From Phycisphaerae bacterium (GTDB lineage: Bacteria; Planctomycetota; Phycisphaerae; UBA1845): DNA of 14,610 nt. The notes under the pieces are model-generated. The model was not told the origin of the DNA, ran no database searches, and saw nothing but the letters and a program-made list of their open reading frames with translations. The stretch covers positions 1 to 14,610 of the forward strand of contig BQJS01000123.1 in assembly GCA_021604825.1 (NCBI GenBank), given 5' to 3'. How positions within the stretch are numbered: position 1 is the first letter of the stretch; each line of letters begins with the position of its first letter. This document shows positions 7,871 to 14,325 of this stretch, piece after piece. Both the position numbers and the translations under genes were made by a program.

Positions 7871-7900
7871 AGCAACTCACCTGCTCGCGGAGCATGTCAT

Positions 7901-9070
7901 ATGGATTTTGATTTCAGCGAAGATCATCGGATGTTGCGCGACGCGGTGCGCGATTTTGCGCGGGCCCAGGTTGCGCCCGGCGCGGCAGCACGCGATCAAG
8001 CGCACAAGATCGAACCCGAACTCATCACCCAGATGGCCGAGATGGGTTTGTTTGGCATCTGCGTTCCGCAAGAGTTTGGCGGGGCGGGGATGGACTGTGT
8101 CGCATCGACGATCGTGGTCGAAGAAATCTCCAAAGCCTGCGCCGGGACTGGCGTATTCCTCAGCGCCCACAACTCGCTTTGCGTTGATCCGATCCTCGGT
8201 TTCGGAACGCAGGCTCAAAAAGAGAAATACCTACCGGGCCTTGCCAGCGGAAAAACTATCGGTTGCTTCTCGCTCACAGAACCGGGCAGTGGCAGCGATG
8301 CTGGTGCGGCACGATGTATGGCCGTCGAGAAGGGCGATTCCTGGATCGTCAACGGCAGCAAGATCTTTGTCACAAATGGAGCAGAAGCGGGCGTCGTCGT
8401 ACTCTTCGCCGTCACCGACCCTGACGATCCGCGGCACCGCATGAGCGCGTTCATTGCAGAGCAACCGCACGATGGACTTTCGATCGCCAAGCTCGAACAC
8501 AAGATGGGAATCCGCTGCACATCCACGGCAGAATTTCTCTTTGAAAACTGCGCACTACCGAACGGTAACATGCTCGACGAACGCGGCAGTGGTTTGCGGG
8601 TGGCGCTGACGACCCTTGACGGTGGGCGCATCGGCGTCGCCGCCCAAGGCCTCGGCATCGCGGAAGCATGCCTTGAAGCATCGCTCGATTACGCCCGTCA
8701 GCGCGAACAGTTCAATCGACCGATCGGTGCTTTCCAGGCGATTCAGGAAAAAATCGCCAACATGGCGGTAAGCGTCGCAGCCAGTCGCACGCTGGTGTAT
8801 CGCGCGGCTTGGTTGAAGGATCAAGAACGCCCCTACGCCTACGAAGCCGCCCAGGCGAAGCTTTTCGCAGCAGAAGCGTGTAATCGAGCGGCCAGCGCGG
8901 CGGTGCAAGTGTACGGCGGATACGGTTTCTGCGACGATTACCCGGTCGAACGACTCTACCGCGACGCCAAGATTACAGAGTTGTATGAAGGCACCAGCGA
9001 AATCCATCGCCTGGTGATCGCCCGTGGACTGCTCGACAATTCCGCAAACGTATGGGAAACGAATCGATGA
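7901..9070 (+). CDS. Acyl-CoA dehydrogenase 3 (butyryl-CoA dehydrogenase-like)
   Basis: This 389-residue acyl-CoA dehydrogenase has [11 protein letters not shown] at 125-135, REQFNRPI at 268-275, YGGYGF at 338-343 and catalytic Glu363 in LYEGTSEIHR. Its motifs are close to those of SCAD/butyryl-CoA dehydrogenases. CGGAG lies 8 nt before the ATG. The stop overlaps the next start as ATGA (9067-9070), so it is translationally coupled to the 3-hydroxybutyryl-CoA dehydrogenase. That coupling makes it the best candidate for the butyryl-CoA to crotonyl-CoA step of this operon, though this is inference from gene order. Confidence 0.9.
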   Translation: MDFDFSEDHRMLRDAVRDFARAQVAPGAAARDQAHKIEPELITQMAEMGLFGICVPQEFGGAGMDCVASTIVVEEISKACAGTGVFLSAHNSLCVDPILGFGTQAQKEKYLPGLASGKTIGCFSLTEPGSGSDAGAARCMAVEKGDSWIVNGSKIFVTNGAEAGVVVLFAVTDPDDPRHRMSAFIAEQPHDGLSIAKLEHKMGIRCTSTAEFLFENCALPNGNMLDERGSGLRVALTTLDGGRIGVAAQGLGIAEACLEASLDYARQREQFNRPIGAFQAIQEKIANMAVSVAASRTLVYRAAWLKDQERPYAYEAAQAKLFAAEACNRAASAAVQVYGGYGFCDDYPVERLYRDAKITELYEGTSEIHRLVIARGLLDNSANVWETNR

Positions 9071-9930
9071 GTGCAATCGACAAGAGTAAAGCAGTCGGCG
9101 TCGTTGGGGCTGGCGCGATGGGCCGGGGCATCGTCCAGGTGTTTGCCCAAAGCGGTTTCGATGTTTTGATCCACGACGCCAACTCAGCAGCCATCGATTC
9201 GGCGCTATCGACGATTGAAAAATTGCTCGACCGAAGTGTCAACAAAGAGCGCATCACCGCCGACGACAAAACCGCAACGTTGAAGCACATCAAACCCGTC
9301 GGCGATCTATCCGAATTCAGCGGCGTGCAGCTGTTCATCGAAGCCGCCAGCGAAAAACCGAACATCAAGAAGAGCATCTTCAAAGCGGTCGACGACGTGT
9401 TACCGGATGACACGATCCGCGCCACCAACACGAGCAGCATCAGCATCACGGAGTTGGCGGCTGTCACGAAGCGACCGGAACTCTTCATCGGCATGCACTT
9501 TTTCAACCCAGTCCCGGTGATGAAACTCGTCGAGATCGTGATGGGATTGGAAACGAGCGATGCGACGTATGACAGAGTTCACGCGCTGGCAGAAGCCGTC
9601 GGCAAAACCCCGCTTCGGGCCAACGATCATCCCGGTTTCGTGTCGAACCGCATTCTGATGCCTATGATCAACGAGGCGATTCTGTGCCTGCAAGATGGGG
9701 TGGCAACACCAGACGCGATTGACGGCATCATGAAGTTGGGGATGGCCCACCCGATGGGCCCGCTGCGGTTGGCTGACCTGATCGGGCTGGACGTTTGTTA
9801 TGATATCCTAAACGTCCTGCACCGCGACCTCGGCGAAGACAAATACCGCCCGGCTCCGCTTCTTCGCAAGATGGTGCTGGCTGGCAGACTTGGCAACAAA
9901 ACCAAACAGGGTTTTTACGCTTATGAGTGA
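9067..9930 (+). CDS. hbd: 3-hydroxybutyryl-CoA dehydrogenase
   Basis: This 287-residue NAD(P)-dependent dehydrogenase has the length usual for stand-alone short-chain 3-hydroxyacyl-CoA dehydrogenases. The Rossmann motif GAGAMG is at 14-19, with an acidic Asp37 at the end of the second strand, favouring NAD+. The catalytic His144 in HFFNPVP and Glu156 in KLVEIV are 12 residues apart, as in the known His-Glu dyad. The C-terminal domain ends in QGFYAYE, typical of the family. It oxidises (S)-3-hydroxybutyryl-CoA to acetoacetyl-CoA, or the reverse. Its ATG overlaps the preceding stop by four bases, and its own 3' end overlaps the hydratase by eight, so the three genes are translated as a coupled set. 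The upstream in-frame ATG at 9052 lies inside dehydrogenase 3 and is less likely. Confidence 0.92.
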   Translation: MSAIDKSKAVGVVGAGAMGRGIVQVFAQSGFDVLIHDANSAAIDSALSTIEKLLDRSVNKERITADDKTATLKHIKPVGDLSEFSGVQLFIEAASEKPNIKKSIFKAVDDVLPDDTIRATNTSSISITELAAVTKRPELFIGMHFFNPVPVMKLVEIVMGLETSDATYDRVHALAEAVGKTPLRANDHPGFVSNRILMPMINEAILCLQDGVATPDAIDGIMKLGMAHPMGPLRLADLIGLDVCYDILNVLHRDLGEDKYRPAPLLRKMVLAGRLGNKTKQGFYAYE

Positions 9931-10672
9931 AACAGCGCTCGAATTATCCATCAACGGTGACGTGGCTGAAGCAACGTTCAAGACCGAGTCCGGATTGAAC
10001 GTGCTGAGCAGCAGCGTCATCGATTGCATCGCCGAAGTCGCCAGCGAGGTGAAGGCTGCGTCTCAAGTTCGGTACTTTATTCTCGGCGCAGAGGGAAAAG
10101 TCTTCGTGGCTGGTGCGAACATCAAAGAGCTTTCAAGCCTTGATGCTGCCGGCGCGGCGGAGTTGTCCAATCGTGGCAACAAGGCGTTCGACGCCATCGC
10201 CGATTTACCATGCATCACCATCGCGCGGCTTCACGGCGCGGCACTGGGTGGCGGACTTGAGGTGGCGATGGCCTGCGATTTCCTCGCGGCGGTCGAGGGA
10301 GCGAAGCTCGGCCTACCGGAAACATCGCTTGGGCTAGTCCCGGGTTGGAAAGGGATTCAGCGATTGGCAGCCCGCATCGGTATCCACAAAGCCAAGCGTC
10401 TGATGTTCTCAGCCGACGCCATCGAGGGAGCGGAAGCGCACCAATCCGGGTTGATCGACATCCTCGCCAGCGACGAAGGCGACCTCGACACCAAGATTGA
10501 AGATCTCGTACGTCGAAGTCGGCGCGGTGGTCAGCACGCGATCAGCCAAATCAAACAAGCGCTCAAGTCGGGCGACGAAACGCGGGCCTTTGCGGCTTGC
10601 TTCGACCATGCCGAATCGAAGGAAGGCATCAGCGCATTCCTCGAGAGGCGTTCCACGAACTGGATGGAGTAG
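9923..10672 (+). CDS. Enoyl-CoA hydratase/isomerase family protein (crotonase)
   Basis: This 249-residue crotonase-fold protein has the first oxyanion-hole segment [10 protein letters not shown] at 61-70 and the second, GAALGGGLE, at 105-113. Both glutamates used by true hydratases are present: Glu113 in GGGLE and Glu133 in GLPET. That supports hydration of crotonyl-CoA to 3-hydroxybutyryl-CoA rather than an isomerase- or hydrolase-only variant. The family's glycine-rich loop after PE is altered to GWKGIQRL (about 141-148), which lines the active site and may tune substrate choice. The chosen ATG overlaps the preceding stop by eight bases; an earlier in-frame ATG at 9890 would run deep into the upstream gene. 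The mutase starts four bases after its stop. Confidence 0.88.
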   Translation: MSETALELSINGDVAEATFKTESGLNVLSSSVIDCIAEVASEVKAASQVRYFILGAEGKVFVAGANIKELSSLDAAGAAELSNRGNKAFDAIADLPCITIARLHGAALGGGLEVAMACDFLAAVEGAKLGLPETSLGLVPGWKGIQRLAARIGIHKAKRLMFSADAIEGAEAHQSGLIDILASDEGDLDTKIEDLVRRSRRGGQHAISQIKQALKSGDETRAFAACFDHAESKEGISAFLERRSTNWME

Positions 10673-10676
10673 CAGC

Positions 10677-12269
10677 ATGGCCACCAAGCCCATCAGCGAA
10701 CCGCAAGACGCACAAAGCAGCAAGGCGTTTTACGGCCCAGACGACATCGACGGGACCAACTACGCTCGCGACATCGCCAACCCTGGCGAATTTCCGTTCA
10801 CGCGTGGCATTCATCCGGAGATGTACCGCAAGCGCACTTGGACGATGCGACAGTTCGCCGGGTTTGGTTCGGCCGAACACACCAACGAGCGGTTCAAATA
10901 CTTGTTAGGACAAGGACAAACCGGACTCAGCACCGCGTTCGACTTACCGACACTGATGGGCCGCGACAGTGACGACCCGCTGTCACTCGGCGAAGTCGGT
11001 AAATGCGGAGTAGCCGTCTCAAGCCTTGACGACATGCGCAGGCTGTTCGATGGCATCGCGCTCGATCAGGTCAGCACGTCCATGACCATCAACGCGCCGG
11101 CGGCGATTCTGCTGGCGTTCTATATCGCGGTGGCTGAGGAACAAGGCGTCGGACCCGACAAGCTGCGTGGAACACTGCAAAACGACATCCTCAAGGAATT
11201 CCACGCACAAAATGAGTACGTGTTCCCGCCGCGCCCCAGCGTCAAACTCGTCACCGACACGATCGAACACGGCACGAATCACATGCCAATGTGGAACACG
11301 GTGAGCATCAGCGGGTACCACATCAGAGAAGCCGGCGCGAGTGCGGCGCAGGAGTTGGCGTTCACGTTGGCTGACGGCATGTCGTACGTCGAACACGCCC
11401 TCGAGCGCGGACTCGACGTTGACGAATTCGCCAAGCGACTCAGTTTCTTTTTCGACGTACACAACGATTTCTTCGAGGAGATCGCCAAGATTCGTGCCGC
11501 CCGCCGCATTTGGGCAAAGGTGATGCGCGACAAGTATGGTGCCAAACTCGAACGCAATTGGTGGATGCGCTGCCACGCCCAGACGGCTGGCGTTACTTTG
11601 ACCGAGCAGCAACCGACCAACAACGTCGTGCGTGTTGCGTATCAAGCGCTCGCGGGCGTCCTCGCGGGCGTGCAATCGCTGCACACCAACAGCATGGACG
11701 AAACGTTGGCGCTTCCCACCGAAAGTGCCGTGAAGTTGGCATTGCGAACGCAACAGGTCATCGCATGTGAGACCAACGTCACGCAGGTGGCTGACCCGCT
11801 GGGCGGCAGTTGGTTCATCGAGCAGAAAACCAACGAGATGGAGGCTGAAGCCAACGCCATTTTCCAAGAGATTGAAGACTTGGGCGGCGTGATTGGCGCG
11901 ATCGAGCAAGGCTACTTCCGTCGATCGATCGCAGACTCGGCGATCAAGCAAAGTCGCGCGTTCGACTCCGGTGAAGCGGAAGTGGTCGGCGTCAACAAGT
12001 ACGTCGAAGAAGATTACGAGCGGATCGATGTTCTGAAGATCGGCGAAGATGTTGAAAAGCAGCAGGTGGCTCGACTGACGCAATTGAAACGCAATCGCGA
12101 TGCCAAGCGTCATCAGCAATCACTCGACGCATTACGCCAAGGAGCGGCTGATGATAAGAACGTCATGCCGTTCTTAATCGACGCAGCCAAAGCCGACGCC
12201 ACCGTGGGCGAGATGATGGAAGTGATGGCCAGCGTGTTCGGACGCTACGATGGTGGGCCCGAATGGTGA
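10677..12269 (+). CDS. icmA: B12-dependent acyl-CoA mutase catalytic subunit, isobutyryl-CoA mutase type
   Basis: This 530-residue protein is the catalytic TIM-barrel chain of the methylmalonyl/isobutyryl-CoA mutase family, without a cobalamin domain, like IcmA. It aligns gap-free with remembered Propionibacterium methylmalonyl-CoA mutase across the active site. His215 in SGYHIREAG is the conserved catalytic His244. Phe60 in RQFAGFG replaces Tyr89, and Gln178 in FHAQNEY replaces Arg207. Phe/Gln is the isobutyryl-CoA mutase signature, since the carboxylate-binding Arg is gone; Ala87 sits where 2-hydroxyisobutyryl-CoA mutase has Asp. It should interconvert isobutyryl-CoA and n-butyryl-CoA by radical carbon-skeleton rearrangement with adenosylcobalamin. 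GGAG lies 7 nt before the ATG. Cobalamin is supplied by the fusion protein at 12408. Databases would probably label it methylmalonyl-CoA mutase; no methylmalonyl epimerase or propionyl carboxylase is nearby. Confidence 0.87.
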   Translation: MATKPISEPQDAQSSKAFYGPDDIDGTNYARDIANPGEFPFTRGIHPEMYRKRTWTMRQFAGFGSAEHTNERFKYLLGQGQTGLSTAFDLPTLMGRDSDDPLSLGEVGKCGVAVSSLDDMRRLFDGIALDQVSTSMTINAPAAILLAFYIAVAEEQGVGPDKLRGTLQNDILKEFHAQNEYVFPPRPSVKLVTDTIEHGTNHMPMWNTVSISGYHIREAGASAAQELAFTLADGMSYVEHALERGLDVDEFAKRLSFFFDVHNDFFEEIAKIRAARRIWAKVMRDKYGAKLERNWWMRCHAQTAGVTLTEQQPTNNVVRVAYQALAGVLAGVQSLHTNSMDETLALPTESAVKLALRTQQVIACETNVTQVADPLGGSWFIEQKTNEMEAEANAIFQEIEDLGGVIGAIEQGYFRRSIADSAIKQSRAFDSGEAEVVGVNKYVEEDYERIDVLKIGEDVEKQQVARLTQLKRNRDAKRHQQSLDALRQGAADDKNVMPFLIDAAKADATVGEMMEVMASVFGRYDGGPEW

Positions 12270-12306
12270 CGTTGACGGCTGCAAAAAAGGCGAATCGAAT
12301 CAAGGC

Positions 12307-12379
12307 GTGCCACTGCTTTGTGAGCAGTGTTTTCTTGCATCTTCTTCAACGCCCCGCACTGCTCACAGAGCAGTGGCAC
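12307..12379. repeat. Nested palindromic intergenic repeat, copy 2 (REP/BIME-like)
   Basis: Arms 12307-12329 and 12357-12379 are inverted copies around a 27-nt loop. The arms match copy 1 (706-781) except for C to T at 12318, which leaves a G-U pair in both the long and the short hairpin; the loop sequence is unrelated. It lies between the mutase and its B12/G-protein partner, 37 nt after the stop and 28 nt before the next start. Downstream, TCAATAC is repeated at 12381-12387 and 12392-12398. No target-site duplication is evident. Confidence 0.87.
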
Positions 12380-12407
12380 ATCAATACACCCTCAATACGA
12401 GTAATCC

Positions 12408-13511
12408 ATGACTGATCATCCCATCCGAATACTGCTGGCAAAAATCGGCCTCGACGGACACGATCGTGGCGTCAAAGTTCTGGCGCGATCGTTTCGCGAT
12501 GCCGGGTTCGACGTCATCTACACCGGACTCTGGCAAACTGCACAAAGTACGATGCTGGCAGCGATGCAGGAAGATATCGACGTTGTCGGCGTGAGTTTGT
12601 TGTCCGCCGCCCACATGACCGTCATGCCCGAAGTCTTGCGCCATCGCAAAGAACTCGGCATTGAAAACGTTCCGGTGGTCCTCGGCGGAATCGTTCCCGA
12701 AGACGAACATCGATTGCTCCACGAAATGGGATGTGCGGCTGTTTTCAATCCGGGTACGTCCGTCGAATCAATCGTCGATAAGTTCAGAACCCTCGCTTCC
12801 GAGCGCAAACGTCTGACGCTCGAAGAAGCAATCGCCGGTTACAAGAGCAACAACGATGCTGCCCTCGGCCAACTGATCACCTACATCCAACGCGACGAGA
12901 TCAGCAACGACTGGACACCGCCAGATGGTTCCGCAAAAGTCTTCGGCATCACCGGCGCGCCCGGTGTCGGCAAGAGCTCCCTCATCGGCAAACTTGGCAA
13001 AGCCATGTGCGAGAAGGGATTCAAGGTCGCGGTGGTTGCAGTCGATCCTTCGAGTCCGGTTCATGGTGGCGCGCTTTTGGGCGATCGACTTCGAATGATG
13101 TGGGGCGAGCCAGGCGACAACTTCTTCATTCGCTCGCTTTCGAGTGGCAAGCAATACGGTGGACTGGGGCCACATTGTGCCGAAGTGATTCGCGCCCTGA
13201 GCGGTTACGGGTTCGACTACATCCTCGTCGAATCCGTGGGAGCTGGTCAGTCCGATGTGGCCATCCGCGAGGTCGTCGACAGAACCCTCCTCGTCCTCAT
13301 GCCTGAAACTGGCGACAGTGTTCAATATTCAAAGGCGGGCATCATGGAAATCGCCGACATGTTCATCATCAACAAGTGCGATCTTCCCGGTGCCGATGCG
13401 ACCGAAGGCCAACTCAAAAGCGCCATCGACGGCGACCGACCGATTTGCCGCGTCAGCACCGTTCGCAACGAGGGCATCGAAGCCGCCGCCGACCATTTGC
13501 TGTCTCAGTAA
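12408..13511 (+). CDS. Fusion of cobalamin-binding mutase subunit and MeaB/MeaI-type G-protein chaperone
   Basis: The 367-residue protein has two domains. Residues about 5-130 form a B12-binding Rossmann domain: DGHDRG at 16-21 with His18 as lower cobalt ligand, Ser63 in GVSLLS, and GG at 93-94. Residues about 176-365 form a G domain of the ArgK/MeaB group: P-loop GAPGVGKS at 183-190, VDPSSP at 212-217, the Walker-B/switch motif ESVGAGQSD at 275-283 and the guanine-specificity motif NKCD at 322-325. MeaB-type GTPases gate loading of adenosylcobalamin onto the mutase and release of damaged cofactor. Here the chaperone is joined to the small subunit, as in the N-terminal two thirds of IcmF, while the mutase barrel is the separate upstream gene. 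The long helices flanking the G domain of MeaB are absent. The ribosome site before the ATG is weak. Confidence 0.88.
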   Translation: MTDHPIRILLAKIGLDGHDRGVKVLARSFRDAGFDVIYTGLWQTAQSTMLAAMQEDIDVVGVSLLSAAHMTVMPEVLRHRKELGIENVPVVLGGIVPEDEHRLLHEMGCAAVFNPGTSVESIVDKFRTLASERKRLTLEEAIAGYKSNNDAALGQLITYIQRDEISNDWTPPDGSAKVFGITGAPGVGKSSLIGKLGKAMCEKGFKVAVVAVDPSSPVHGGALLGDRLRMMWGEPGDNFFIRSLSSGKQYGGLGPHCAEVIRALSGYGFDYILVESVGAGQSDVAIREVVDRTLLVLMPETGDSVQYSKAGIMEIADMFIINKCDLPGADATEGQLKSAIDGDRPICRVSTVRNEGIEAAADHLLSQ

Positions 13512-13560
13512 ATCGCACATACTGTCCTAATTGCAGTATCACCAAGCACGTGCATACGCT

Positions 13561-13587
13561 GGCACTCCGTTGCATGGAGCCGGTGCC
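13561..13587 (+). terminator. Imperfect hairpin downstream of the operon, possible terminator
   Basis: GGCAC (13561-13565) pairs with GTGCC (13583-13587), and TCC (13566-13568) with GGA (13576-13578), leaving a 7-nt loop and a 4-nt bulge. It starts 49 nt after the last stop of the operon. Only a weak CCCCTTT tract follows, so termination is possible but not secure. Confidence 0.3.
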
Positions 13588-13605
13588 CCTTTGCTTGGAG
13601 ACTGG
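13567..13605 (+). repeat. Tandem imperfect repeat just upstream of the TPR-YggX promoter
   Basis: TTGCATGGAG (13570-13579) and TTGCTTGGAG (13591-13600) lie in phase 21 bases apart, each preceded by CC and followed by a C..GG end. A weaker third relative (TGCATACG-CTGG) starts at 13551, about 20 bases earlier. Two-turn spacing next to the -35 region is what a tandem regulator site would look like; it may also be chance or part of the hairpin. Confidence 0.3.
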
Positions 13606-13623
13606 CGGCTCGGCTGCTATGAT
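13595..13623 (+). promoter_or_regulatory. Candidate promoter for the TPR-YggX gene
   Basis: TTGGAG (13595-13600), a 17-nt spacer and TATGAT (13618-13623). The -10 is preceded by TGC, giving an extended -10 that can compensate for the poor -35. Transcription would begin near 13630, about 60 nt before the ATG. Confidence 0.45.
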
Positions 13624-13688
13624 ATTGCGCTTTGCCCGCGCGGCAGGAATTGCAACCGAATCGCGCCAGAACACCGAGGATTTCACGT

Positions 13689-14282
13689 ATGAATGAACGC
13701 ATCGAACAATTCAAGAAGATGGCAGAAGCCGACCCGCAAAACGAAATGGGGCATCTCAGTTTGGGCAAGGCCTATCTGGACGGAAGCCATTTTGAAGAGG
13801 CCATCACTTCACTGAAACGAACGCTCGAATTGAATCCGACATTCTCGAAAGCGTACCACCTCCTCGGCGAAGCGCAGAAGCAATCCGGCAAGAATGACGA
13901 GGCCATCCAAACGCTGACCCGCGGGTTTGAAGTTGCCGACGAAAAAGGCGACCTGATGCCCCGCGACGAGATGGGCAAGCTCATCGCCGAATTGGGCGGT
14001 GCGGTGCCCGAAGCGAAGACTTCCGCATCAACCGCGACACAGACGGCAGACGGTGCCGACTTTTTCTGTTCCCGCTGTGGTCGACCGTCGGCAAAGATGG
14101 CTGAGCGCCCCCTCAAAGGTGATTTGGGCGAGAAGATCTGGAACCACGTTTGCCAAGTTTGCTGGCAAGAATGGATCGGCATGGGCACCAAGGTTATTAA
14201 CGAGATGGGGTTGCAACTCGCCGACGCAAAGTCGCAGCAGGCTTTCGACGAACACATGAAGGAATTTCTCCAGATTCAATAG
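13689..14282 (+). CDS. TPR protein with C-terminal YggX-like Fe(2+)-trafficking domain and two CxxC pairs
   Basis: This 197-residue protein has two tetratricopeptide repeats at about 16-50 and 51-88, then a Thr/Ala linker at about 105-122. The C-terminal domain (123-197) aligns without gaps with remembered E. coli YggX over about 70 residues. Shared points are the leading Cys127 (YggX Cys in IFC), GDLGEKIWN (GELGKRIYN) and the VINE segment (LINE). YggX protects Fe-S proteins and limits damage from labile iron. Unlike YggX, this domain carries two CxxC pairs, Cys127/Cys130 and Cys155/Cys158, able to bind a metal. TPRs usually bind partner proteins, so it may bring an iron or zinc site to a client; that is inference. 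GAGGA lies 8 nt before the ATG, and the candidate promoter upstream suggests its own transcription. The protein is likely cytoplasmic. Confidence 0.8.
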   Translation: MNERIEQFKKMAEADPQNEMGHLSLGKAYLDGSHFEEAITSLKRTLELNPTFSKAYHLLGEAQKQSGKNDEAIQTLTRGFEVADEKGDLMPRDEMGKLIAELGGAVPEAKTSASTATQTADGADFFCSRCGRPSAKMAERPLKGDLGEKIWNHVCQVCWQEWIGMGTKVINEMGLQLADAKSQQAFDEHMKEFLQIQ

Positions 14283-14325
14283 CGATTCAACATCTCGATC
14301 GTTCGCATCGATCAAATGGGGCTGA

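Noticed and set aside
11019..12119. Open frame of 366 codons on the minus strand.
   Set aside because: It is antisense to the well-supported mutase and has no recognisable motif.
10677..12269. Annotation as methylmalonyl-CoA mutase large subunit.
   Set aside because: The Tyr and Arg that define methylmalonyl-CoA specificity are Phe and Gln here, and no propionyl-CoA pathway partner is present.
12408..13511. Annotation as a plain LAO/AO transport ATPase (ArgK).
   Set aside because: A full B12-binding domain precedes the G domain and a mutase gene is adjacent, so the mutase-chaperone role fits and transport does not.
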